DNA from: Dehalococcoidia bacterium
Lineage (GTDB): Bacteria; Chloroflexota; Dehalococcoidia; Lucifugimonadales; Lucifugimonadaceae
Length of the DNA stretch: 57,314 nt
Direction: 5' to 3'
Assembly (NCBI GenBank): GCA_012270805.1
Contig: JAAXHR010000342.1
Coordinates: 1-57,314 of the forward strand
Position 1 is the stretch's first letter. The number at the start of each line of letters is the position of its first letter. The position numbers and the translations under genes were made by a program. Positions 37,042 to 46,305 of this stretch are shown here, one piece after another. The notes beneath the pieces are model-generated. The model was not told where the DNA came from and did no database searches. It saw nothing but the letters and a program-made list of their open reading frames with translations.

Positions 37042-37220
37042 TAGGATTCACGTTGTCGCTGGTACGTCTTGATTACGACCCACGCCTGACGCATTAGATC
37101 GTCACGTTCGTCAGCCGTCAGCTTAGAGTCGTCAAATGCATCACCAGCTTTCACAAGAAAGCGAAACGTCTCACGTAGTACGTCGGGTCGCAGGATCAGC
37201 TTCAGGTGCTTTAGTTCCAT
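37041..37220 (-). CDS. 59-residue helical protein
   Basis: Found in the gap before the tail genes: MELKHLKLILRPDVLRETFR, then LTADERDDLMRQAW. AGGGAA precedes the ATG and the TAA overlaps the next ATG. Highly charged, helical, unknown function. Confidence 0.65.
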   Translation of the reverse strand: MELKHLKLILRPDVLRETFRFLVKAGDAFDDSKLTADERDDLMRQAWVVIKTYQRQRES

Positions 37221-37229
37221 GACTTCCCT

Positions 37230-38363
37230 CTACGTTATCCCGTGTTCGATCATTGTGTCTACGATAGACCCGCTTGACCTGTCGGGTCGGATGCGTAGCT
37301 GACCGTTCACATGATTACAAGTTGTTTCTTCAATGAAGAACGTTCGGTAGGCGTCCAGAGTAACCGTTCCGAGGTCGCCGGTCTTCGGTGTGAAGTCCAT
37401 TATCCGAAGAACATCACCGGCCCTCACTCGGCAAAGTGGAAACTCGACGCCGTTCGTGTCCCATATCCTCGACAACGTGATTCCGTCTGTTTCCTGTTGA
37501 GGGTCTTTCCGTTTCGTTAGCTCGGTATCTCTGCGCTGTTCAGCCGGTCCCGAAGTAGACGTGCCAATGTTCGGGACATAGTAGTCGCGCTGAATGTACT
37601 TCGCTATCGACGCCGCGTTCTCTGTGGTCCCTGTGTGTGTCCCTGTTCCGCCTGACTCATAGGCTACAGCTACGCTGTTCCCTACCGTCCGCCAGCTAAT
37701 ACGTGGACGAAGTGCGTCTACGCCGCCACCAGGACGTATAAAAGCCTGCCACGTAACCGCAGACGGATTTCGCTCGGTGTAGTAAACTTCTCTGTCTTCC
37801 CATACAGCGAGGTCAATCGGGTTATCGTTCGTTGATCCAAACGACGTTACCCCACGTCGCGGGTCTGTAAGAATCCTCCACATCGTCCAGTCGTCTTGAT
37901 AGTCCTGATCGACGGTTGGCCCTGTCGCTAGGTTAGCCGTGGACGTAGACAACTGGCGAGTGTCCGAATCCATCTGTGTGACTACAAGGTCGCTGATTAT
38001 CACGTTGCCTGCCGTCGCGTAGTTAGAGTTCCGGACGTTGTCGGTAAGATTCGACCAGTATCCGAAGAACTTCAGGGCAACAAAAAACTGATCGCGGAGT
38101 TCAACGTCTTCAAGACGACCTTCCCATATCACCTTACCGCCACCTTCTTCGATCCTCAGCCGTGCTAGCAACCGTTCAGTACGCCATTGCCAGTATTCTT
38201 CTTCAGTCGAAGGTATCACCACCTGAGCGGTGAAGAATCCCCCAGGTAGCCGTGTCGTATGTTGATACTCGCTGAAGTCCTCGACCTTGAAGTACGCAAG
38301 CTGGACCGTCGATGTAACATCAGCTTCGAACAACTTTGCGTGTTGGAGAACGAATCTAGGCAT
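37230..38363 (-). CDS. Minor tail/baseplate protein
   Basis: 377 residues. It follows the distal-tail-like gene with its start overlapping that gene's stop. Sequence such as VIPSTEEEYWQWRTERLLARLRI resembles the N-terminal beta domain of siphophage tail hub proteins, followed by a Ser/Thr-rich body. It is assigned as a tail tip component from position and composition. Confidence 0.65.
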   Translation of the reverse strand: MPRFVLQHAKLFEADVTSTVQLAYFKVEDFSEYQHTTRLPGGFFTAQVVIPSTEEEYWQWRTERLLARLRIEEGGGKVIWEGRLEDVELRDQFFVALKFFGYWSNLTDNVRNSNYATAGNVIISDLVVTQMDSDTRQLSTSTANLATGPTVDQDYQDDWTMWRILTDPRRGVTSFGSTNDNPIDLAVWEDREVYYTERNPSAVTWQAFIRPGGGVDALRPRISWRTVGNSVAVAYESGGTGTHTGTTENAASIAKYIQRDYYVPNIGTSTSGPAEQRRDTELTKRKDPQQETDGITLSRIWDTNGVEFPLCRVRAGDVLRIMDFTPKTGDLGTVTLDAYRTFFIEETTCNHVNGQLRIRPDRSSGSIVDTMIEHGIT

Positions 38364-39832
38364 TAGAGATCAGCTACCAGCGGCGTATAGTTTCCATTGA
38401 CGATGAATGTTACCGATGTCGGGTCTCCAGTATCATCACGAAGAACGTAGATACGGGTGTCTTCCGGTCCGATGTCGAACGGGCCACCTGTAGCCGTAGC
38501 GAATTGCTGAACGACCTCATCTGAATCGTTTATTAAATAGACACCTGGGGTGTCCGAAAGTCCATCAATCAGCACTTTATGTGTGTCGCCTACTGCATCA
38601 ACAGTAACTACTCCTTCGTCAATCGGCAGCAGAAAGAGATAGTCAATGAACCAATCAACTTTCTCGTTAAAGTTAACATTCGCTGCCGTATCGTCTTGAA
38701 CAAGGTATATCCGAAGATTAAGTGTCTCACCTGTGTAGCCATCTGGAACGTTGTGAGGGGGAAGGGCTAATTCTCCAAGATCAATCGTTTGATACTCGCC
38801 ATGCGCCGAGGGATACACTTCATCACCATCAACAGGTGTGTACGACTGTGCGCCGTAAGCCCATCCGAGTGCAAACCCTACATCGCCAACAGCATGAGCC
38901 GACACGTCGGAATCAATCCGCCCGCGTACAAGTACGCGAAACAGACCTTGGGGCAAGCTACCGGCAACTATGTTGTATTGCACATAGCCTGCATTTAGGT
39001 ATCCAGCAACAGTATTTCCTACTCCAGAATTGCCCGTCCATCGTGCCTGTGCAGTCTGCCCACCTGATGTATTGGAAGAATGCGCCGCATTCGCTCCATC
39101 TGTTGAAAATGTACCTCCAGTTCCATCAAAAGGATCAGTACCCTCAACAAACGAATCCTCGGCTTCTCCCTGAATGAACAGCGTGTCGGTCCGGCGCTCA
39201 CCTGAGCGCATGGCGACCCATATCTTTTTCGATCCGGTCCACGCTGACGCACCGCCTTCTTCGACTTCAAACTGGAGCTTAGCCCCGTGTGTCCCTGTGA
39301 TAGATGTAACGTCGATGTAGTTAGCGTTCGAGTCCTGTTCGTTTTCTAGCGTGTCCTGTGAGAGATTGACTGCGGCCAGCCTTCCGAACGGCTCTACTAG
39401 CAGCGTCAGAAGTGCGTTACGTATCCGGTTATTCGTGTCTACATCTACCGTGTCCAGAGACGACGGAGATAGATCGAGGGCACCAGATAATATCCTGAAT
39501 GAAATATCTGAAGCGTCGTTATCCCCTAGTTGTGTCTTCAGAACGACTATCGTCCCCTGGTCGAACTTCTGTCGGCGGATCGCCTTTGCAAGCATCGAGT
39601 GAAGATCGCGTATCTTCGTTTGAAGATCAGCAACGGATGATCCCTTAATCCACAAAGGGAAGCTAATCTCACGCGGCCCGTAGTGAACACCACGAAGCAT
39701 CGTACCGGCAAGGATAGAACGTGTCTCTGGCGCACCGAAGCGAATTGATCCACGCCGAGGCCCATAATTACCGCTAGCATCGGCGAAGTTGATCGTAGTG
39801 CTTCCGTCGAATAGTTCTAACGTCGGAGCCAT
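38363..39832 (-). CDS. Distal tail-like protein
   Basis: 489 residues, directly after the tape measure. The first ~170 residues (GAPETRSILAGTMLRGVHYGPREI, DLQTKIRDLHSML) match the N-terminal ring domain of phage tail proteins in this position. The rest is a beta-rich carbohydrate-binding-like insertion. It should form the ring at the tail tip. Confidence 0.7.
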   Translation of the reverse strand: MAPTLELFDGSTTINFADASGNYGPRRGSIRFGAPETRSILAGTMLRGVHYGPREISFPLWIKGSSVADLQTKIRDLHSMLAKAIRRQKFDQGTIVVLKTQLGDNDASDISFRILSGALDLSPSSLDTVDVDTNNRIRNALLTLLVEPFGRLAAVNLSQDTLENEQDSNANYIDVTSITGTHGAKLQFEVEEGGASAWTGSKKIWVAMRSGERRTDTLFIQGEAEDSFVEGTDPFDGTGGTFSTDGANAAHSSNTSGGQTAQARWTGNSGVGNTVAGYLNAGYVQYNIVAGSLPQGLFRVLVRGRIDSDVSAHAVGDVGFALGWAYGAQSYTPVDGDEVYPSAHGEYQTIDLGELALPPHNVPDGYTGETLNLRIYLVQDDTAANVNFNEKVDWFIDYLFLLPIDEGVVTVDAVGDTHKVLIDGLSDTPGVYLINDSDEVVQQFATATGGPFDIGPEDTRIYVLRDDTGDPTSVTFIVNGNYTPLVADL

Positions 39833-39834
39833 AT

Positions 39835-42201
39835 CTACCGTACCCTAGAATGAAAGTCTCTTGACATCTGCCCCTGTAGCTGTTCACCGTTCAGGTTAAT
39901 CGTTACTGACGGAAGAACCCTATCGTTGAGTATGGATTGGAATTCATCACCGAACAGTCGCGCTATTGATGTAGCGTCGTCATGAGAGAATCCCTGTATC
40001 TGTGCCGTGCGGAAAGCAAGAGATGTCCCAGTTAAACCGAAAGGCTGTAAGGGCGAAGGAATCACATCTTCGAGAGCTTTCTTCATTTTCTCAAGAGCGT
40101 CTGTAGCATCAAGGATGGGCGAAGTAAATGCGTTCTGCAATCTTTCCCCAAACGTATTTATCGAATTGATGCGATCAGGTAAGGACCGAACGAAGGCAGC
40201 GAACCGTGTATGTATTGCGCCTATCTGTTGTTCAACAGGATCAACTATGAGACGTTGACCGGCTACCATCCGTTGTCCCGTTAGAGTGTCGAACATCTCC
40301 ATGAAGTTTGTACGTTCTTGTCCCCACGTTTGCCCGACTTCTTCTGTCTCGTTAGCTAATTTATCGATAGCCGGTAAGAAAGCATTGTTTAGATGGTCGG
40401 TAACTGGCCGAACGAATTCTTCAAATTCATTCATACGAATGCCTGCCATTCTAAACCCGTCTGTTAGAAGGCGCAGTTTTCCAGTTGTCGTGTCGAATAT
40501 CGTTTGGAGGGGTCTTAACCCCGTTATCGCTCCAGTCGTTCCCTCGAAACCGGTTTTCACTTCTCTAAGAACTGAAGGGAGTCCCTCTAAACCTTTCCCT
40601 GTTCCCGCCTCACCCATCATCTTATCAACCGTTCGCTCGGCATCTGCGATAGTGTCTTCGAATTCTTCTATTGCACCGGTCGTCCCGAAGACAGCATCAT
40701 TAACAGAGTTAAAGGCATTTGACACACGATCCCCAAGTTCCGCAGCGAATACCTGAAAGACATTCCCCCCTTCACGGAAACGACGGGTTGCGTCTCGGCC
40801 AAGGAACATACTTTCGTTACTAGACATAAAGGCGCTAATCGCGTCTATAGCAGTCGGCAACGCTAGAGCCGCAGCAACCAGGGCCGTAACCGGTCCCGCT
40901 GCGACTGAGGCCGCTGCACCTACCGAGAGGATTGTCGTTGCAATCTGTTTAATGTTGGCCCTGCCAAGAGCGACCATTGCAATTGCCAGTCCGCGAGTTG
41001 CCGTCACGACGGGAGGCATCACGACACCCAAGGTAAACATCACCGCCCCGAACCCTGCTAGGACTCCAGCGGAAATCCCGACCCACCGTGCAATGTCAGG
41101 GTGTCTCTCAATAAAGTGTCCTAACGAACTAATTACCGGCTGCAAGAATTCAGCAATGGACCGTATCGCGGGAACGAATACGCGACCTATTTCAAGCGCC
41201 AGCCCTTCGAAGGCTGACTTCAGTAGTGTTAGCTGTCCTTGAAGTGTGTCGAGTTGTGCATCTGCAATCCGCTCGGCGGTTCCACCGGACTGTTGCATTT
41301 TTTCAACTAAGGTGTCGAGTGCGTCGCTACCTTGCGAGATAAGTGCAAGCATCGCTGGTCCTGCCCGTTGCCCAAAGAGGGTCATTGCATCGGCAGCGTT
41401 AAGACCGACACTTTCAAATTGAGCAATGAGATTTCTGAGAGGCAGTATGTTTCCGTGCGCGTCAAGAACGCTAACCCCCAAGCGATTCATAACGTCAATC
41501 GAATCGGAAGTTGGGGTTAGTAGCCTTGTGATAGCCCCTCGCAGACCTGTACCGGCCATTGTCGCTTGAATACCAGCGTTACCCATAAGAGCCAGCGATG
41601 CGGCAACTTCTTCAAATTGTATTCCGGCAGATGCGGCAACGGGGCCAGCAAACTTGAACGCTTGCCCTAGTTGTGTCAGGTCAGTATTCGCAGATGTAAA
41701 GGCCGTCACCAGAACATCGTTCGCTCGCGCTAGATCGCGTGTTTCAAGGTTCATTCCGGCCATGACGTTCGTAACTATGTCAGCGGCCTGACCGAGCTCG
41801 ATAGCACCAGCAGACGCAAGTTGAAGGACAGATGGTAACGCCTCAATAGACATCTGCGCGTTCATTCCTGCCATTGCCATGAATTGCAACGCTTCGGCAG
41901 ATTCGTTTGCAGTAAATACTGTCGTCCGCCCCATCTCACGGGCAACTCTCTCTAACGCCTCCATCTCGCTAGCAGTTGCACCGCTTATCGCTCCGACCCG
42001 CGCCATCGTTTGTTCAAACCTTGCAAACGTCCTAACACCCAACAGTCCTAGACCAGTTATTGCACCACCGGCAAGTGCCAATGAACGTCCAACTTGACGA
42101 AAACCTTCAGCGGTACGCTTAACACTCGCGTCCATGTTCTTCAGCCCACGCGATGCACGATCAACAAGGTTGATTATTATGTCGAGCTTCGAACTAGCCA
42201 T
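39835..42201 (-). CDS. Tape measure protein
   Basis: 788 residues, setting a tail of roughly 100-120 nm by the usual 1.5 angstrom per residue. It has the TP901-type core: AGGAITGLGLLGVRTFARFEQ, TANESAEALQFMAMAGMNAQ, a hydrophobic stretch near 360-420, and long helical segments. Preceded by the frameshifted chaperone gene, as is standard. Confidence 0.92.
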   Translation of the reverse strand: MASSKLDIIINLVDRASRGLKNMDASVKRTAEGFRQVGRSLALAGGAITGLGLLGVRTFARFEQTMARVGAISGATASEMEALERVAREMGRTTVFTANESAEALQFMAMAGMNAQMSIEALPSVLQLASAGAIELGQAADIVTNVMAGMNLETRDLARANDVLVTAFTSANTDLTQLGQAFKFAGPVAASAGIQFEEVAASLALMGNAGIQATMAGTGLRGAITRLLTPTSDSIDVMNRLGVSVLDAHGNILPLRNLIAQFESVGLNAADAMTLFGQRAGPAMLALISQGSDALDTLVEKMQQSGGTAERIADAQLDTLQGQLTLLKSAFEGLALEIGRVFVPAIRSIAEFLQPVISSLGHFIERHPDIARWVGISAGVLAGFGAVMFTLGVVMPPVVTATRGLAIAMVALGRANIKQIATTILSVGAAASVAAGPVTALVAAALALPTAIDAISAFMSSNESMFLGRDATRRFREGGNVFQVFAAELGDRVSNAFNSVNDAVFGTTGAIEEFEDTIADAERTVDKMMGEAGTGKGLEGLPSVLREVKTGFEGTTGAITGLRPLQTIFDTTTGKLRLLTDGFRMAGIRMNEFEEFVRPVTDHLNNAFLPAIDKLANETEEVGQTWGQERTNFMEMFDTLTGQRMVAGQRLIVDPVEQQIGAIHTRFAAFVRSLPDRINSINTFGERLQNAFTSPILDATDALEKMKKALEDVIPSPLQPFGLTGTSLAFRTAQIQGFSHDDATSIARLFGDEFQSILNDRVLPSVTINLNGEQLQGQMSRDFHSRVR

Positions 42202-42756
42202 CTTGTTGTGACGCTTCCGACTGGGCGTTCATTAACAGAAAGATGTTCTGAACAAGATCATCCGGTGCTTCACAGTATTGTTCCCAAGACCAACGCATTT
42301 CTTTTATAAACGCCGCCTCAGCTAGTTCACCGTCGAGACTTCCGTCACCGTAGGCCCAAGCTGCCGCGTCCCGTCTAAATTTCGATCTTGTTCCTCAGTC
42401 CTGACGTATAACTCACGCATCCGAGCGATTATCGCCTCGGTCACTTCGTCCGGTAGTTCGTCTATTTCCTCAGCGGTTGGCTTTTCCTCACCGAACGACC
42501 AGCCGGTTATACAATGCCAGAGCCACATATCTTCTTCGTCAGGGTTGCGCGGGTCAGCAATACGTTCTTCGCCGGAGTCCTCGGCACGGGCCATCATTTC
42601 ATCTGTGTCCAGCGCCCCACGGAACAACCCCATTAGCTGAACCGCTTCCCGCTGCGTGTGCTTATCTATTGCACGACGCTGCCCACGGGTCAGATACTTT
42701 TGTATCTCTACCCACTCGCCGTCACCGAGTTCTATCCGTTCCGTTGGAATCCTCAT
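42194..42756 (-). CDS. Tail assembly chaperone, frameshifted form (GT-type)
   Basis: Reading enters at 42756, shifts -1 at AAATTTA (42382-42376) and continues to the TAG at 42194. The extension begins RRDAAAWAYGDGSLDGELAE and ends near SQQDG, about 60 residues, rich in Trp and acidic residues as in other GT extensions. Without the shift the gene ends at 42322. The extension overlaps the tape measure start. Confidence 0.85.
42322..42756 (-). CDS. Tail assembly chaperone, unshifted form (G-type)
   Basis: 144 residues. IELGDGEWVEIQKYLTRGQR and an acidic, helical remainder are typical of the first chaperone frame in siphophages. It lies between the tail tube genes and the tape measure. The longer frameshifted product shares its first ~126 residues. 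Confidence 0.85.
   Translation of the reverse strand: MRIPTERIELGDGEWVEIQKYLTRGQRRAIDKHTQREAVQLMGLFRGALDTDEMMARAEDSGEERIADPRNPDEEDMWLWHCITGWSFGEEKPTAEEIDELPDEVTEAIIARMRELYVRTEEQDRNLDGTRQLGPTVTEVSTVN
42376..42382 (-). promoter_or_regulatory. Programmed -1 ribosomal frameshift site
   Basis: A AAT TTA in the zero frame, a perfect XXXYYYZ heptamer (AAATTTA). After slippage the next codons are AGA CGG GAC, opening the GT-type extension. Position, heptamer and downstream ORF all agree with the conserved tail-chaperone frameshift. Confidence 0.88.
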
Positions 42757-42771
42757 GTGCCCCTTTCCCTA

Positions 42772-42806
42772 TTTTCGATTCTAAGGCGTCTAGCAGCCCC
42801 GTAGAG
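42772..42806 (-). repeat. 35-base intergenic motif, copy B (possible promoter)
   Basis: CTCTACGGGGC-TGCTAGACGC-CTTAGAATCG-AAAA on the minus strand, 31 of 35 identical to copy A at 33770. It lies 15 bases upstream of the tail chaperone start. TAGAAT could be the -10 of an internal late promoter. A related 29-base stretch occurs inside the terS coding end (20143-20171). Confidence 0.5.
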
Positions 42807-42814
42807 CAACGCTA

Positions 42815-42849
42815 CGGCCCTCAGCAATACATTCTACTACCGAGGGCCG
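42815..42849 (-). terminator. Hairpin after the tail tube gene
   Basis: CGGCCCTC and GAGGGCCG pair over eight bases with a 19-base loop, just downstream of the gene ending at 42876. No T-run. It is likely a partial terminator or processing hairpin separating abundant tail tube mRNA from the chaperone. Confidence 0.55.
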
Positions 42850-42875
42850 AAAATCGCTTACAAGGCGTGGAAGGA

Positions 42876-43310
42876 TTATGCGTGTGTCGTCAACGTAGCT
42901 TGCCCGTCCAGCCGGAACGTTGCCGTGTAACGAACAGTCTCTTTCGACGCGGCGGCAGGCATGTAGGAAGTACAGAACATCTCTCCCCTGATTCCCCGTG
43001 CGCCTGATGCTGTACCGACCGGCCAGAACTCGACTGTCCGAGCGGTCCCGCCTACCAGTGTCCCGAACACTACGTCGGGGCCAGTCGAAGCGGTGTCGTC
43101 AAATGGCCCTTCGACAGTGAGGGTTTGGGATGTCTCGATCCCGATTATGATCCTCTCGCCATCGTCTGCGAACGTCGTAACGTCGAGGTCTTGAAATACC
43201 TTTCCAAGACCGTCTCCTACGCTGTCAATGTATGAAGACATATCGAGCGTTGCCGCAGAGGACGAATCGAAAAGAACCTTCGTGTTCCCGTTTACTTTGA
43301 ACTGAGCCAT
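42876..43310 (-). CDS. Tail tube-like protein
   Basis: 144 residues: MAQFKVNGNTKVLFDSSSA, then VTTFADDGERIIIGIETS and a beta-rich core with RFRLDG-like end. This size and position, directly before the tail chaperone, fit a major tail or tail tube protein. A strong hairpin follows. Confidence 0.7.
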   Translation of the reverse strand: MAQFKVNGNTKVLFDSSSAATLDMSSYIDSVGDGLGKVFQDLDVTTFADDGERIIIGIETSQTLTVEGPFDDTASTGPDVVFGTLVGGTARTVEFWPVGTASGARGIRGEMFCTSYMPAAASKETVRYTATFRLDGQATLTTHA

Positions 43311-43330
43311 GTCTATTACCTCTACGATTC

Positions 43331-44065
43331 TTATGAACGTGCGACGTTAGCCGCGACCGTGATTGATGATCCAGCGTTAATCATACGAATACGAGTAAAC
43401 TGTCTGACCGTGCCGGAGAATGTCGCTAGGATCGACTGATTAGTATTGATGCCGCCCATTGTTGCTATCGACGCCCACGTTCCGGTTCCTGAAGTCGAAT
43501 GGTCAAGGTGTAGGATCGCCGTACCCGTCCCATCCTCTCCATATGTTCCTGTCGTGACGTGGACGTAAACTGTCCCGCCTGCGGTAGTAGCCCCGCCGTT
43601 ATCATGAGCGTTTGTATTTCCTGTTGCCGTTCCTGAGATCGTTTCCAGTAGAATTCCGTTTCCACGACTCCACGTTCCGTCTACAGCAATTCCCGCCGAC
43701 TGCCTGACAAGTCCGACGTTCTCCGAAAAGGGACGGTTATCTATGTTGGCGATCTGTGCCGAGTAACCGATAGCAGTTGACAGTGTTCCGCTGATCGTCC
43801 CGCACATCCACGTAAAGACGGTATTCGTCCCGATAGACCCTCCAAGCGCAGACGCGGCAGCATCCATCGAGTTCGAGTCGTCAAACAGACCGGCCCACTC
43901 GCCTTCATCGGCACGAACGCCAGCTACGAACGTTTCAGCCGCTTCGCCGAACACAGTCTTCTCTATCGGCTCGGCCTGAAGCGTTACGGACGATTGTGTT
44001 GTTGCAGTCCCAGGATCGTAACCGCCGTAGTAGATCGAAACGTGTCGGGAGTATCGCTTAGCCAT
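43331..44065 (-). CDS. Major tail protein-like
   Basis: 244 residues, Gly/Thr-rich beta protein (ISGTLSTAIGYSAQIANID, STSGTGTWASIATMGG). Two neighbouring tail tube-like genes occur; which one forms the tube cannot be decided from sequence. Its start abuts the upstream HK97 gp10-like gene. Confidence 0.65.
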   Translation of the reverse strand: MAKRYSRHVSIYYGGYDPGTATTQSSVTLQAEPIEKTVFGEAAETFVAGVRADEGEWAGLFDDSNSMDAAASALGGSIGTNTVFTWMCGTISGTLSTAIGYSAQIANIDNRPFSENVGLVRQSAGIAVDGTWSRGNGILLETISGTATGNTNAHDNGGATTAGGTVYVHVTTGTYGEDGTGTAILHLDHSTSGTGTWASIATMGGINTNQSILATFSGTVRQFTRIRMINAGSSITVAANVARS

Positions 44066-44548
44066 TTAGATGCGCTCCCATAGTTGTTCTATTTCCTCTG
44101 AAGCCATGTCGAGGAACTTGTTGATGTCGTCTTCTGATTCTTTCAACGCCGGTTCCATGTACGGCTGTGGTTTCGTTCCATGTCGAGCAATTGCCCTTGC
44201 TACCAGAAAAGCCCCTACCCGTCCGGCAGGAAAGCCGTGTCGCCTAGCCCAAGGTTGCATCGCTGACAACGGAGGCCAGTGTGGGCGTGTTCCAAACTCG
44301 ACGTATGGAGCATAGGGAACTCCTGCCCTCACAATTCCTCTCGGCTGCGGAACCTGCCGCGTGAAACTCCGTATCGAAGACCGCAGACGCCCTCGGTCTA
44401 CCGGTGCCTTTTCCTTCGCCTTCGCCTCAACCTGTTTAACAGAGCGATCAAGAAAACGACGTACAGGTTCACGGAACTTCTTCGTTCCCTTTGATAAGGC
44501 GTCCTGTATTTCTTTATTGCCCTGTAGGGTTATCTTGAACTCAGCCAT
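44066..44548 (-). CDS. HK97 gp10-like tail completion protein
   Basis: 160 residues. KEKAPVDRGRLRSSIRS and VPYAPYVEFGTRPHWPP are the hallmark motifs of the HK97 gp10 / phage minor capsid family that joins head and tail. It overlaps the tail terminator gene by one base. Confidence 0.85.
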   Translation of the reverse strand: MAEFKITLQGNKEIQDALSKGTKKFREPVRRFLDRSVKQVEAKAKEKAPVDRGRLRSSIRSFTRQVPQPRGIVRAGVPYAPYVEFGTRPHWPPLSAMQPWARRHGFPAGRVGAFLVARAIARHGTKPQPYMEPALKESEDDINKFLDMASEEIEQLWERI

Positions 44549-44964
44549 TATGCGATTGACTTTATGAACGACACCCGAACGTCCGCAGCGACAAGGTTCA
44601 TGTCCTCGATATTTTCATAGCGGAAGTTCTCGATTGCCATTACTTCGGCATCGTCAACTTTGTTGTTGAGGTTTCGGTTGTCACGAATCCCTTTGATTAG
44701 CGACTGTCCACCAGTCGGTGAGATTACTTCTTCCAGTTGCGCCCATCCATCCGCTTCCTTGTCCGAGTAACACGCAGCCGTTACCAGGATTTCACCCTCG
44801 ATTGTGTTCCCCTTGAAGACAACAACGGTGTCGTTTTCTTCATAGTTCATCCATATCGCCGGAACCTGAAGTCCTCTTGGCGCGTATGTATAAACGTTCC
44901 ACCCGTCTACTTCAGCCTCGATAGCCGTCTTCAGGCCGTCCCTTACGTCTGACAGGTCGCTCAT
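44548..44964 (-). CDS. Tail terminator-like protein
   Basis: 138 residues with LSDVRDGLKTAIEAEVDGWN at the start, then a compact alpha/beta domain, matching size and position of head-tail joining/tail terminator proteins. Overlaps the connector gene by four bases. Confidence 0.7.
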   Translation of the reverse strand: MSDLSDVRDGLKTAIEAEVDGWNVYTYAPRGLQVPAIWMNYEENDTVVVFKGNTIEGEILVTAACYSDKEADGWAQLEEVISPTGGQSLIKGIRDNRNLNNKVDDAEVMAIENFRYENIEDMNLVAADVRVSFIKSIA

Positions 44965-45803
44965 ATTGCGATCCGCCTGAACCGTGCTAGCTCGAACTTC
45001 ACATCCTGGTCGAGTCCACGGAATGTCATAAACTCGCCAGTCTGCGGATTACCAATCTCCGTAGCGAATGAAGACTTTCTTCGATTGAAGATTCTTGCAC
45101 TCTGAATGAACGCCGCGTTCGTCACCGCGTTCGGGTAGACGTGGTAATTGATGGACGCTCCGCTTCCATGTGATCCAGCGGTCGAACCGTTGACGGCCCT
45201 CGTCACTGTTATCGAAGTACCGGTCCCAACGTCCCGAACAAACATCTGTTCAGAGCCGATTACTATCGTGTGTCCTACTTCAATCGTTCCGGTAGCAACT
45301 GCGTTCACGTCGAACGCCGTCGCTACTGTGCCTACGTCAGCCGAAGCGCCGATCCCCGAATCCCGTATTGCGCTAATCCATCCGTAGGTTCCGGTTATCT
45401 CATAGTTCTTTATCCCGCCTAAGAAAACATCCTGTGTCCCGACAGAGAAGGGCGTCACCTGTATCTGACTATACGGAGCGCCGTTAGCAGAGGTCGGATT
45501 TGCATTGTGAGGTAGAAGAATATAGTCGGTCCCATTCCATGTCGTGTCGTATGTCCCGTCGTTAACGCTATCCTCTTTCAGCGTCCCGACAGAGATAAGA
45601 CCAGGAACGTCGAGGAACGTAGACGCTTCGCCGTCGTAGTAGCGCGTCTCTGCACGGGGATGTATCTCTCGGTTGACATACTGTTCGATGTCTTCTGACA
45701 CAGCCTGAACGACAGATAGAAGCCAAGTCCTGTCCGCCGAGCCGGTGAACGATAGGCCACCTGTCCCTTGCACGTAGTCAACTGTTACGAAGGCGTAATC
45801 CAT
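44961..45803 (-). CDS. Head-tail connector protein
   Basis: 280 residues. The N-terminal helical start (WLLSVVQAVSEDIEQYVNREIHP, ETRYYDG) is typical of gp6-like connectors; the middle is a beta insertion rich in Gly/Thr. It sits between head genes and the tail completion genes. Confidence 0.75.
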   Translation of the reverse strand: MDYAFVTVDYVQGTGGLSFTGSADRTWLLSVVQAVSEDIEQYVNREIHPRAETRYYDGEASTFLDVPGLISVGTLKEDSVNDGTYDTTWNGTDYILLPHNANPTSANGAPYSQIQVTPFSVGTQDVFLGGIKNYEITGTYGWISAIRDSGIGASADVGTVATAFDVNAVATGTIEVGHTIVIGSEQMFVRDVGTGTSITVTRAVNGSTAGSHGSGASINYHVYPNAVTNAAFIQSARIFNRRKSSFATEIGNPQTGEFMTFRGLDQDVKFELARFRRIAI

Positions 45804-45964
45804 TATTCGTCTTTAGTCTCTACCAGCTTTACGAGTCCGCCAGCGAGTCCCGCGACGGCGGCGGTTGCCACTTCGTTGAAGCCGTGGAACATCGCGTACA
45901 TAGCTATAACCGCGACGGCGATGATGAGAAGTATTAACGGAGGTCGCCACCACTTGATATTCAT
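45803..45964 (-). CDS. Small holin-like membrane protein
   Basis: 53 residues from the ATG at 45964 (GGAGGTTTGACC upstream). It has two hydrophobic stretches, ILLIIAVAVIAMYAMF and VATAAVAGLAGGLVKL, a short charged tail and no long loops: a candidate class II holin, although its place among virion genes is unusual. Confidence 0.6.
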   Translation of the reverse strand: MNIKWWRPPLILLIIAVAVIAMYAMFHGFNEVATAAVAGLAGGLVKLVETKDE

Positions 45965-45966
45965 GG

Positions 45967-46305
45967 TCAAACCTCCACCGGCACAGGAGTAAGACCCCAA
46001 GTTGCCAGAGCGTTCGGGTCTACCCTCTCCGAGACCATCATTAACACACCACCTGCGATCAGACCAGGAAGCGTAGCCCCGTTCACCGCCCTATCCTCCA
46101 GATAGGAAAATTGCTTCTTGGTCATCGAGCCGTGCGTCACCCACCATGAGTTAGTGCCGTCCGTGTACTCCACAGGGAAGGCGTTAGAGAAGCCATGCTC
46201 AGTATGACCTTTGCCGAAGTTAGGGTCACCATCGAGCATGGTTTGAAGCGCACCCTTATGGGTGTCCCGAACAGCTACGAAATAATGGACTCTAGGTGAT
46301 GGCAT
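45967..46305 (-). CDS. Hypothetical virion-region protein
   Basis: 112 residues, unrecognised. VHYFVAVRDTHKGALQTML near the start and a hydrophobic LPGLIAGGVLMMVSE in the middle. It directly follows the LamG protein gene (start overlapping its stop) and may be its chaperone or a small accessory protein. Confidence 0.55.
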   Translation of the reverse strand: MPSPRVHYFVAVRDTHKGALQTMLDGDPNFGKGHTEHGFSNAFPVEYTDGTNSWWVTHGSMTKKQFSYLEDRAVNGATLPGLIAGGVLMMVSERVDPNALATWGLTPVPVEV

